Part shown: in pieces, positions 6,203 to 13,454 of the stretch
Numbering within the stretch: position 1 is the stretch's first letter
Layout: every line of letters starts with the position of its first letter
Virus record (IMG/VR): IMGVR_UViG_3300042895_002539
Location: 1 to 27,838 of that record
Length of the DNA: 27,838 nucleotides
From: a virus
Direction: 5' to 3' (one strand)
The notes under the pieces: model-generated
Seen by the model: the letters and a program-made list of their open reading frames with translations, nothing else
Told to the model about the DNA's origin: nothing
The model's database searches: none
Translations under genes and position numbers: made by a program

Positions 6203-6373
6203 ATGCAAGTTTTGATAGTGGAAGAGGTGGACGAACAAGCAATAGAATGCGACGAAATAAAACTAGTAGCATTCAGACCTAAAATGAGAGCACTCTGTTT
6301 CGAAGAGACTACTCAGTTCGAAGAGGCAAAACTAAAGTTAAAAGAACTCGGTGTTACATACGAATTATTATAA
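6203..6373 (+). CDS. Small acidic phage protein, unknown function
   Basis: A 56-residue ORF starting ATGCAAGTT after an A-rich leader and ending just before a clear hairpin terminator. It reads as a beta-alpha-beta unit: MQVLIVEEVD, then LVAFRPKMRALCFEETTQFEEAKLKLKELGVTYELL, an acidic ferredoxin-like half-domain. No motif identifies it. Its position between the acidic protein and a terminator suggests it is the last gene of that transcript. Confidence 0.55.
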   Translation: MQVLIVEEVDEQAIECDEIKLVAFRPKMRALCFEETTQFEEAKLKLKELGVTYELL

Positions 6374-6376
6374 GAG

Positions 6377-6399
6377 TAGGGGCCCCAGCCCCTATTTCT
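6377..6399 (+). terminator. Intrinsic terminator
   Basis: TAGGGGC (6377-6383) pairs with GCCCCTA (6388-6394) over 7 bp around a CCCA loop and is followed by TTTCT. It separates the upstream pair of genes from the operon that starts at 6466. Confidence 0.7.
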
Positions 6400-6442
6400 A
6401 TGTTACTAGGAACTTAAACGAATAGATTTGATAGATTATTCG

Positions 6443-6450
6443 TATATTTG
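6443..6450 (+). promoter_or_regulatory. Candidate Bacteroidota-type promoter (-7 box)
   Basis: TATATTTG fits the Bacteroidota -7 consensus TAnnTTTG exactly and lies 15 nt before the ATG at 6466, directly after the terminator at 6377-6399. TTTG at 6427-6430 is a possible upstream element, although the 12-nt spacing is shorter than the host norm. It would drive the five-gene operon 6466-10292. Confidence 0.5.
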
Positions 6451-6465
6451 ATTACAATAAAAGTT

Positions 6466-7239
6466 ATGAGATTACAGACATCACCTTACCTCACCAGACA
6501 GGAAGAGTACAGAGAAGACCCTTGGAAAATGCTAATGGTCTGTTTCATGCTAAATCAAACACATCACAGACAAGTAGACGAAGTTAGAGAACACTTCTTT
6601 AACAAATGCAACACAGCAGAACGTTTAATCGACTGCCCTGACGCAGAGGTCATAGCAATAATCAAGCCTTTAGGTTTTTATAACAAAAGAGTAAAAGCTT
6701 GGAAACAGTTCTCCTATCAGTGGTTGGACTTAGTAAAAGAATACGGCAATCCTATTTATATTCCTGTTCATAAATTAATTGGACTTAAAGGAGTTGGTAA
6801 GTACGCAATAGATTCATGGAGAATATTCCAATGTTTCGATTACGAAGTAGAACCAGAAGATCACGTACTAAACTTCTACGTTGAGTGGGCAAGAGTAGAA
6901 AAAGAAAGAGTACTAAGAGAGCAAGCCACACCTAAGCCTATGACAGTTTATTACGCACACTACACTAATTCGAGAGAGGAACAACCTAATTGGAATAATT
7001 TAAAAGATTATGTTTGCTGTGTTATGGCAAGAACTCAAGGTGAAGCTATAGAGAAAACTAAACGCATTGCATTAAAACGTGAAGGCGCAGTGCATCTTAA
7101 AATTGCAGGTATCGGATTTGGTAGAGAGGAGTGGGTAGACGAAGAGCATTGGTTGGATACTGACGAATCTTATTACAGCGTACACGTAGACGCAATGCAA
7201 AAAAGAATGGAAGCAAGAAGACAATTAGAAAACAAATAA
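6466..7239 (+). CDS. MBD4-like HhH-GPD DNA glycosylase
   Basis: A 257-residue protein; residues 13-145 match the glycosylase domain of MBD4 segment by segment. DPWKMLMVCFMLNQT (18-32) corresponds to MBD4's DPW.LLIATIFLN.T, and KPLGFYNKRVKAWKQFS (67-83) to KPLGLYDLRAKTIVKFS. GLKGVGKYAIDSWRIF (106-121) is the helix-hairpin-helix followed by D-S-W-R-I-F, and PEDHVLNFY (130-138) carries the catalytic-type Asp132. MBD4 enzymes flip out and remove T or U opposite G, giving an abasic site. Residues about 160-257 are an extra domain not seen in MBD4, with GIGFGREEW and many Tyr/His. A TTG at 6448 would add 6 residues, but it lies inside the -7 box, so I chose ATG 6466. This is the first gene of the operon. 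Confidence 0.85.
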   Translation: MRLQTSPYLTRQEEYREDPWKMLMVCFMLNQTHHRQVDEVREHFFNKCNTAERLIDCPDAEVIAIIKPLGFYNKRVKAWKQFSYQWLDLVKEYGNPIYIPVHKLIGLKGVGKYAIDSWRIFQCFDYEVEPEDHVLNFYVEWARVEKERVLREQATPKPMTVYYAHYTNSREEQPNWNNLKDYVCCVMARTQGEAIEKTKRIALKREGAVHLKIAGIGFGREEWVDEEHWLDTDESYYSVHVDAMQKRMEARRQLENK

Positions 7240-7250
7240 AAAATAAACAT

Positions 7251-7547
7251 ATGAAAACTTTGATCAACACAGATTCAAATGGCGCAACTAAAAACGTAAA
7301 AGACATTATCTTTTGGGGTAATGGAGACACTTTTAAATTAATAAGCAAAGCATCTTCAATAGAAGAGGGTTGGATGAAATCAACCAAAGCAATGGAAATT
7401 GCAGGAGTTGGTTGTGTAGTCCAAGTAACAACTCAACAAGGCGACAATATTGCAGAAGCACTAACGTTTGTTCCTAATACTGAAATAGAAGAAACAATGC
7501 ACGAGGTTGATGGATTAGTTTCAAGAAGATTAGTAAAATGTTTATAA
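7251..7547 (+). CDS. Conserved-type small protein, unknown function
   Basis: A 98-residue protein beginning MKTLINTDSNGATKNVKDI, 12 nt after the glycosylase gene. The body is a likely beta-sheet with IIFWGNGDTFKLISKAS, WMKSTKAMEI and GVGCVVQVTTQQGD. Proteins with this arrangement ('INTDSNGAT..VKD..FWG.GDTF.LISKA', '..VQVTTQQ....AEAL') recur in phages of Bacteroidota without a known role. It lacks catalytic motifs. Its place inside the operon suggests a small accessory or cofactor-like part, but this is inference. Confidence 0.65.
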   Translation: MKTLINTDSNGATKNVKDIIFWGNGDTFKLISKASSIEEGWMKSTKAMEIAGVGCVVQVTTQQGDNIAEALTFVPNTEIEETMHEVDGLVSRRLVKCL

Positions 7548-7555
7548 ATTAAAAT

Positions 7556-8728
7556 ATGATTACAGCAAACCAAAAGTGGATTACAACCACACCGTATTAC
7601 GAAGAATTTTTACGCTATTACCAAATGGCTAAAACACAACAAGAAGAGTGTAACTTAGGAATTATAAAACATGCAGATAGCTCTGTGCCCGATGACTTAA
7701 TGAAACACGTTGAACTATACGACGTTGTTGAAAGAAAGTACGCTGGATTCTCACAGATAGTTAACGATGTTTTTTATGGTTTTTCCGAAGATCACCCTTA
7801 CTGGAATAAAATGACTCAAGGTCATATGACAAAACAGAGAGAAACCGTTTCTAAAAATTGGACAGGCAAGCGCAGCGTGTTTGGTTTAAAGGAGTGGATC
7901 TATTTGTTCTTGTTTCACAGATTAACAGGTTCTGGTATTAACTACTCGATGAAGCCTTCAGGCTATCACAACACGCTCTTGTTCGAGATGCATCAAGCTG
8001 ACAATATACCTCAGCTGATAGACATCATAAAAGGAGCCACTAAACCATTCTACACATCGGTAGGCTATCAGTTCCCAAGTTTTCCTAAACCTCAAGGCAA
8101 TTACAAACGTGGAGGAGATTATTTCCTTTGTGAATTCGTTCCACAACTTGCAGAAGACGTAGCTAGCTTCTTAGAGAATGGCGATAAAAAAGACTTGAGA
8201 GAAGTAGGAGACTTTATGTTTAAGTGGAATACAGACAGAGGCCTTAGAGCTTTCAGATTTCAGTACGCTGCATTTATTGCTGACATAGCCGATTGGTTCC
8301 CTGAATTCGTTAACCGCGAAAGTCCATTTTATTACGGTACGAATGCAAAGGAGTGCGTTAGCTATTTAGCAAAGAAGTCTACTAAAATGCAAGAAGAAGT
8401 ATTTTTGGATTCAGTAATGATGAAGATATACGACGACACTGGCAGTTATCCGTACAACGCAGAGGACGTAACGTGTGACTCAATTCGATGGATTGAGAAC
8501 TACGTAAAACCCGGAGCAGACTACGATCACTTAGATTTCGATCATGTATGGAACAGCAGCGGTATTATAGACCATCCATACGGTCGACAGAAAGCAATGT
8601 TAGATCTTGGTCTTGTCCCAAGTTTTAACGGTATTACAGAACACCCTTCCGATGACAAGGTACTTAAATCACTTCTTATAACAGAAGAGCAATACAAGGA
8701 CAGGGTACAACAACATTATAACAAATAA
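7556..8728 (+). CDS. Possible glycosylase-fold thymine-modification transferase
   Basis: A 390-residue soluble protein that resembles the alpha-glutamyl/putrescinyl-thymine pyrophosphorylase (aGPT-Pplase, amino-acid:DNA transferase) proteins of phages with hypermodified thymine. Visible hallmarks are LFLFHRLTGSGINY (117-130), SGYHNTLLFE (135-144), FRFQYAAFIADIADW (233-247) with ESPFYYGTNA (255-264), and NAEDVTCDSIRWI (301-313), which parallels the 'EN.LCE..KY' motif at the catalytic-Asp position of this HhH-glycosylase-derived family. The gene at 9288 carries the same NxEDxTC motif, so the two are probably distant relatives. Such enzymes replace a pyrophosphorylated 5-hydroxymethyl-uracil group by an amino acid or polyamine. 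I have recognised motifs only, so the specific reaction is an inference; an unrelated helical protein is the alternative. Confidence 0.45.
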   Translation: MITANQKWITTTPYYEEFLRYYQMAKTQQEECNLGIIKHADSSVPDDLMKHVELYDVVERKYAGFSQIVNDVFYGFSEDHPYWNKMTQGHMTKQRETVSKNWTGKRSVFGLKEWIYLFLFHRLTGSGINYSMKPSGYHNTLLFEMHQADNIPQLIDIIKGATKPFYTSVGYQFPSFPKPQGNYKRGGDYFLCEFVPQLAEDVASFLENGDKKDLREVGDFMFKWNTDRGLRAFRFQYAAFIADIADWFPEFVNRESPFYYGTNAKECVSYLAKKSTKMQEEVFLDSVMMKIYDDTGSYPYNAEDVTCDSIRWIENYVKPGADYDHLDFDHVWNSSGIIDHPYGRQKAMLDLGLVPSFNGITEHPSDDKVLKSLLITEEQYKDRVQQHYNK

Positions 8729-9288
8729 TGGCTTACACAACAAACAAATCTGCAAAGCAGACAAAAAACATCCACATCCAAGGATTAACAGGAGAAAAAA
8801 TATTTAACAACGTTATGCAAGATATGGGCTACAAAGTCCACATCAATCCAGATCCATACGGATACAACGATCACTTAGTATTTTTTGATAGACAAACTCC
8901 AACCATTACTCAATTAAAAACGATTTCTCCTTATCATCAACACAATTGTTGGGCATTAGATGCCGATTCAGGTAAACAAGTAGAACACGCTTTAAAGTGC
9001 GAGAAACTTTATATCTTAAGTATTCCTATGGTATGGGAAAACGAATATGACGGTTGGTTACTAGAAGTGGATCTTAACATTCTAAAGACTGAACCAAATT
9101 CAATTAGACCTTTACCTAACAGCACGCAAAACTCTTTGATTATTCCAAGATCTGAACGCTACGTTAGAAAGATATACAAGTTGAATAAAACAGAAGAGGA
9201 TATCATTCTAAAATATGCTGTATCCGATTATGCAAAGAAACCTTCTACCTTTATTAAAAGACCAAACACAAGAAAAACTAAAAAATAA
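8728..9288 (+). CDS. Possible PD-(D/E)XK-fold nuclease with QxK motif
   Basis: A 186-residue protein, TAATG-coupled on both sides. Residues 18-64 follow the restriction-endonuclease core: a first helix with a conserved Glu (GLTGEKIFNNVMQDMGYKV, E23), Asp48 in YGYNDHLVFF, then strand TITQLKT (59-65), giving E...D...QxK. A QxK instead of ExK is known in Mrr-type and some other family members. The rest has HQHNCWALDADSGKQVEHAL, then a hydrophobic strand (KLYILSIPMVW) as in the next core strand, and a basic Lys/Arg-rich tail (about 165-186) suited to DNA contact. It lies between two candidate modification enzymes, so it may be specific for, or protected by, a modified base. The nuclease call needs a fold search; it may be catalytically silent. 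Confidence 0.4.
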   Translation: MAYTTNKSAKQTKNIHIQGLTGEKIFNNVMQDMGYKVHINPDPYGYNDHLVFFDRQTPTITQLKTISPYHQHNCWALDADSGKQVEHALKCEKLYILSIPMVWENEYDGWLLEVDLNILKTEPNSIRPLPNSTQNSLIIPRSERYVRKIYKLNKTEEDIILKYAVSDYAKKPSTFIKRPNTRKTKK

Positions 9289-10292
9289 TGAGTGAAATTT
9301 TATTTCCAAACACTTGCGAAGTAGAATTTAAAGGCAAAAAACCAAAGGACTCTTGGATGCGAGATTGGTCGTTAGATCAGCGTATCGAAAAGTTCTTTGA
9401 GTTCTGCCAAAAATTCGATAACAGAAAAGATTCTCTATTAAAATCAGAGTATCAAATCTTTTCACATCGCTTGCATTGGCACGAGCATCCTTACTGTTAC
9501 TACATGAGGGACAACGTTACAGACAACGCGCTAAGAATGTTTTATACTTTAGTGTTTAGTTTTAGTAACGAACATTGGGGCACATTCATGAAATTGGCAA
9601 AAGAAGGCATTGATTCTACTAAGGATCACTTCGTTAACAATCGACACGCAAGAAACGATCTATTCCAAATCTACTATCCAAAGGGTACAGACGTTAAGAG
9701 CTGGTTGCTACACGGACCTAGAATTGCCGGTCAAGAATTGGCCTACGTTTTACAGGACGTTGAAGATGGTAAGCGTGGAAAGTACACAATGATGGAGTTT
9801 GCAAAGATTCTTGAGAAATACTTTAAAGAGCATCAAAACTTTAGAAGTCCTTTGTATCCATGTAAGAACACTGCAAGATATATCGCAATGAGTTATCCAC
9901 ACTTGGTAGATCCTGAATCGATTCTATTCGGCGGTACTGGTCACTTCGATGGATTGCACCAGATATTCGGTGGTCAGAACCTAAACGGTAAAGTTAAGTA
10001 CACTATTAACGAAGCTGGAGTATTCACACCTGAGAACAAACAGGCAGAGCAATGGTTGTATCAGATGGATCTGCTAGTGAATCACCCGTTAAACCCAATG
10101 ACTGAACAGAAGTATCTGAACATTGAAGACAAGACCTGTTTCTTTTGGAAGCACATCGCAATCTCTCATGGTGAAAAGAAACCGACCAAGAACATTCCTT
10201 ACACTTGGATCTTTCCGGACACATTCAGTCTGGCTCTAACAGATCAAGAAGAGTTTATGAATGGAATTGAACACAGAGGTTTAATGTATTAG
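9288..10292 (+). CDS. Possible second glycosylase-fold modification enzyme
   Basis: A 334-residue protein, last gene of the operon. It shares two motifs with the product of 7556-8728: RSPLYPCKNTARYIAMSY (186-203) is like ESPFYYGTNAKECVSYL, and LNIEDKTCFFWKHI (277-290) is like YNAEDVTCDSIRWI. The ED dipeptide is where glycosylase-type aGPT-Pplase and HMUDK-helical domains keep their key acidic residue. It also has a Trp/His-rich segment (SHRLHWHEHPYCYYMRD, 59-75) and GGTGHFDGLHQIFGG (215-229). It is thus a candidate amino-acid:DNA transferase or the helical domain of an hmdU-DNA kinase. No P-loop (GxxxxGK[ST]) is present, so a kinase half is missing. The start overlaps the previous stop (TAATG). 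Confidence 0.4.
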   Translation: MSEILFPNTCEVEFKGKKPKDSWMRDWSLDQRIEKFFEFCQKFDNRKDSLLKSEYQIFSHRLHWHEHPYCYYMRDNVTDNALRMFYTLVFSFSNEHWGTFMKLAKEGIDSTKDHFVNNRHARNDLFQIYYPKGTDVKSWLLHGPRIAGQELAYVLQDVEDGKRGKYTMMEFAKILEKYFKEHQNFRSPLYPCKNTARYIAMSYPHLVDPESILFGGTGHFDGLHQIFGGQNLNGKVKYTINEAGVFTPENKQAEQWLYQMDLLVNHPLNPMTEQKYLNIEDKTCFFWKHIAISHGEKKPTKNIPYTWIFPDTFSLALTDQEEFMNGIEHRGLMY

Positions 10293-10314
10293 GAGCATAT
10301 AGTTAGTAAATAAG

Positions 10315-10340
10315 AAAGGGAGCTCATTTGGGCTCCCTTT
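10315..10340. terminator. Bidirectional terminator between convergent blocks
   Basis: AAAGGGAGC (10315-10323) pairs with GCTCCCTTT (10332-10340), 9 bp with an 8-nt loop. It is followed by TATTTTG on the plus strand and by TCTTATTT on the minus strand. It sits between a plus gene ending at 10292 and a minus gene ending at 10370, and can end both transcripts. Confidence 0.8.
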
Positions 10341-10369
10341 TATTTTGTCTTAATATTCTATCGTAAATT

Positions 10370-10870
10370 CTATTCCTCTTCGGCCTCGAGCTCGGGTGTG
10401 ATTGGATTAACGTCCCTGCGGTACCATTTGCCGGCTATATTCTCGTTATAGCTCTCTACCTCTAAAACTCTTAGTGTCATTTGATAATAGGTCTCCCAAT
10501 AGCTCATCTGTTTCTTGGTGGTGCATAACCTTAATATCTCTCTAGTGAATATATCTTTACCAAACAGTTTAATATCGTCTATGATCAACTTACTAGATCC
10601 GTAGTAGTCGACCCAATTGCTCTCTTTGATCTCCTTTCTTTTCTTTGGGATACGTCCTGGTTTTACCCACTCTGAAATTTCCTTCTTCGTTAAGGTCTTT
10701 GTTAGAACGTTTCTAAGGATTTTTTTACCGATATAGAATTTACCGGTCTTATTGTTAGTAACTTTGTAGACAAATCCAACTACATTCTCTGGAAAATCAG
10801 AAAGCTGAGTAAGCGGTTTTACAAAATTAACGGGATCGTAATTACCATCGTACGTAAACCAATTTGACAT
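10370..10870 (-). CDS. SegE-like GIY-YIG endonuclease
   Basis: A 166-residue protein matching the SegE-type GIY-YIG nucleases of T4-like phages. GFVYKVTN (32-39) and GKFYIGKKIL (43-52) give the GIY...YIG pair; R53 is near the family's catalytic Arg. ESNWVDYYGSSKLIIDDIKLFG (82-103) matches the 'e.n.W..YyGSs..l..di...G' block, and WETYYQM (124-130) supplies the conserved Glu. These enzymes nick or cut DNA and often act as homing endonucleases that spread between phage genomes. This is the last gene of the minus-strand block, 22 nt after its neighbour. The C-terminus ends in a run of Glu residues. Confidence 0.8.
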   Translation of the reverse strand: MSNWFTYDGNYDPVNFVKPLTQLSDFPENVVGFVYKVTNNKTGKFYIGKKILRNVLTKTLTKKEISEWVKPGRIPKKRKEIKESNWVDYYGSSKLIIDDIKLFGKDIFTREILRLCTTKKQMSYWETYYQMTLRVLEVESYNENIAGKWYRRDVNPITPELEAEEE

Positions 10871-10892
10871 AGACTATTTTCTAATAAATATC

Positions 10893-11198
10893 TTAGCTAT
10901 CCCAACGAATAACGAATGTAATATCTGTATTAGACGGAATTGGGTAGGGAGTAGAAAGCTTTCCAACTACTAATAATTCGTCAACATCGTTGTATAATCC
11001 TACTGTGGTAGCGTAAGGTCTGAAGTTGGATCCGGTCACTACGTCTATGTAGGAACCAGAGGTACCGTCCTTTATGGCACTTGGATTTAGGGTATAGTTA
11101 AAATCATTTTCATTTACTAGACACCTAACTTCGTTTTGGTAGATAGTTGATTCCGCCAAAAAGGAGATGGAATATGGAGTGGCTTGTATTACTGGCAT
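10893..11198 (-). CDS. Small virion protein, paralogue of a structural C-terminus
   Basis: A 101-residue protein that aligns by eye with the last 80 residues of the product of 23097-24140. NENDFNYTLNPSAI (29-42) corresponds to RNAEYNYTSNPSLI, YATTVGLYNDVDELLVVGKLSTP (62-84) to FITTVGMYNTNNELLAVAKLSKP, and ITFVIRWDS (93-101) to ALIRVKLDW. This looks like a beta-rich phage structural module used both alone and as the C-terminus of a larger protein. It is probably part of the tail or baseplate, judging by the cluster. Start ATG follows the leader AATATTTATACTTAGC. Confidence 0.65.
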   Translation of the reverse strand: MPVIQATPYSISFLAESTIYQNEVRCLVNENDFNYTLNPSAIKDGTSGSYIDVVTGSNFRPYATTVGLYNDVDELLVVGKLSTPYPIPSNTDITFVIRWDS

Positions 11199-11212
11199 GC
11201 TAAGTATAAATA

Positions 11213-13453
11213 TTAGTTCTCTCGTCTTTCCTCAGGTGTATAATGAGCTATTCTATTATGATTTATTGGACTAGCTAATAATACCGCAGGTTTTAAATTT
11301 CCCTTTTTAGTCTCTTGGAACATATAACTCATCCAAGTCTGTTCGTAGGGGCGATCCCACGTTACGTCTAAGAACATCTTCTGATTGCCCTTCTTTCCAC
11401 ATAATGTTGGCCAATTGCAATAGTATATTTCTCCTTTAACATAAGACAGACCGTCTACGACTTCTATTGTGTCTAATTTTGTTTTAGGACAATTAAGATC
11501 CAAACCCGCAGTTGGCAATCTATCGTAATCTGGCCAGAATTCTGATCTTACCGATTGAGGAACATTGTACCATGACACTTGAATGTTATTGTCCATGTAT
11601 ACTTCCGTGTAAGATAACTTTAAAAAATCTATATCTGAACCTTCCACGATCTTTAAAACTTTATCGTACAAATTCGGTACATAAGTTCTAAATCCGTTTC
11701 TACAAATCCCTTCAGAGGCCTCGTATATTCCCATATCGTCTTCTAAGAACAGATAATAATCGCTATCCGACTCTTGAAAATGTTTAGCAGCTCTAAATCT
11801 TCCACCATTTATTCCAGTATTTTCGTTGGTAATAATATGTTCAAAGTTATATTTGTCACATATCTCTTTATTGGCAATTCTTGCTTCTTCGTTGGTAGAA
11901 TTGTCTATTAATATATTTCTTGTTTTTGTCAACCAATTATCGTGCTTCAACCAAGTTTGAATGGTATGTTCTACTTGATGAGGGAAATTAAAAGTTAACA
12001 TGTACACAGAAACTTTTAACTTACTAGGATCTACTGTCTTCTTGTATAATTTAATATTTTTTTCCGGTATGGGTTCTAATACTACTTCGTTCTTAGCCAA
12101 TGCGTCTATAAATTTAACAACTAAGCCGTTATCGTCCAAAGCGAACCTTCTAAATTTTTCAGGTTCCAAATAAGACATAATAGTGAATATGCTTTCTTCA
12201 GTGCCCATGTATCCTGATTGTAAAGTATCGTTGACCAAATGCCAATACGTACCGTTAGCACTTCTAATAGCATCGATATGTCCACCGAATAAACCGCCTC
12301 GACAAACGTACTCTACTTTAGATCCAGCGAATCTATTCATGCCGTCTATTTTAAAACCATGAATTTCGTCTCTAGCTTCGTAAGGGTAACTTAAGAATAA
12401 GAACGGATCCAAATGTGGAATTAAGTTATCCAGCACTTTATCGTCGGTAAAATATTTTTCGTAAACCGTATTAGTAATTCCAGCGTCTAACCAAATAAAA
12501 TAATTGGATTGAAAAGGATTCCACACAGTAACGTTGTGAAGCATGCTAAACTTGGACATTACTATTGGATTGTACCATTCTGATACTGCTTGAGGACTAT
12601 TCTTTAACCATCCACCTTCTCCTGTTAAATTTAACCATTCTTCACTCGTTCTAATTTCTTGAGTTTTATCCCAAAAAGAACTGTAAAGATTTTTCATATC
12701 AGATAATTCCCAAACTTTAACGTAAGTGTTATGCGGACTTCTTATCTCCCAAACTATGTGTTCGTATTCTTCTGGAATATGCACAAACATTGCGACTTCT
12801 GTCTGTAGTATTTTTCTAAAGTGAGAAAGGTACTCTTCAAAAGATCTACCTGGTCTGCCTATATCCCAAAGACCTGTTACAACGGTTAAGTCCGATTTAA
12901 CTGTATCTTTTCTTGGGCCTTCTATGATCGGCACTATATTTTTGTTAGCTTCGTTATCTTTTACAAAAACTCCATAATCGTATCTAGTGGCCAATGCTTT
13001 GAAACCTTTATATTTTGCTAAAAAACTTTCTTGAGTTAATTCTGTTTGTTTATGTATTTCAAGATCGTTGTCAAAATGCGCTTCTTGTTCTGAATTATAG
13101 GGAATAGCTATAATTAAATCGTTACACTTATCGTATAATTTTTCTACTAATTTGATACCGTCTTCTTCTGATATGTGTTCTAATACGTCTCCAAAAATAA
13201 TTAAATCGTAATAATTAAATTCAAAATCTAAGATATTCTGAACGAATACATTTGCGTATTTTTCTCTTAAACCGTATCTTTCTACGTAGGGCTCGAAACC
13301 TTCTATTGCGTCCATCTTATAAAAGTGATCTTTAAGATAGTCAAAATATATACCTGCACCGGCTCCAATATCTAACACAGAACTAGTGCGATTGAATTTA
13401 TTTTTTATGAAATTTAAAGTTTCCTTTTTATAAACATTTGTTGAAAACGGCAT
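11213..13453 (-). CDS. Methyltransferase / HtrL-YibB / GT2 fusion protein
   Basis: A 746-residue fusion of three enzyme-like domains. Residues 20-165 form a class I SAM methyltransferase: VLDIGAGAG (26-34) binds SAM, LIIFGDVLEHI (84-94) is the motif IV region, and CNDLIIAIPYN (110-120) follows it. Residues about 188-445 match the HtrL/YibB family: VVTGLWDIGRPG (191-202), YFIWLDAGI (318-326) and GGLFGGHIDAI (386-396), a glycosyltransferase-related fold found in capsule and LPS loci. Residues about 478-746 are a GT2-like GT-A domain: KVSVYMLTFN (480-489), ILIDNST (514-520), ENTGINGGRFRA (544-555) and the DxD-type LEDD (570-573). It probably transfers and perhaps methylates sugars on a phage glycan. 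It starts one base after the upstream stop (TAAGATG). Confidence 0.75.
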   Translation of the reverse strand: MPFSTNVYKKETLNFIKNKFNRTSSVLDIGAGAGIYFDYLKDHFYKMDAIEGFEPYVERYGLREKYANVFVQNILDFEFNYYDLIIFGDVLEHISEEDGIKLVEKLYDKCNDLIIAIPYNSEQEAHFDNDLEIHKQTELTQESFLAKYKGFKALATRYDYGVFVKDNEANKNIVPIIEGPRKDTVKSDLTVVTGLWDIGRPGRSFEEYLSHFRKILQTEVAMFVHIPEEYEHIVWEIRSPHNTYVKVWELSDMKNLYSSFWDKTQEIRTSEEWLNLTGEGGWLKNSPQAVSEWYNPIVMSKFSMLHNVTVWNPFQSNYFIWLDAGITNTVYEKYFTDDKVLDNLIPHLDPFLFLSYPYEARDEIHGFKIDGMNRFAGSKVEYVCRGGLFGGHIDAIRSANGTYWHLVNDTLQSGYMGTEESIFTIMSYLEPEKFRRFALDDNGLVVKFIDALAKNEVVLEPIPEKNIKLYKKTVDPSKLKVSVYMLTFNFPHQVEHTIQTWLKHDNWLTKTRNILIDNSTNEEARIANKEICDKYNFEHIITNENTGINGGRFRAAKHFQESDSDYYLFLEDDMGIYEASEGICRNGFRTYVPNLYDKVLKIVEGSDIDFLKLSYTEVYMDNNIQVSWYNVPQSVRSEFWPDYDRLPTAGLDLNCPKTKLDTIEVVDGLSYVKGEIYYCNWPTLCGKKGNQKMFLDVTWDRPYEQTWMSYMFQETKKGNLKPAVLLASPINHNRIAHYTPEERREN

Positions 13454-13454
13454 C

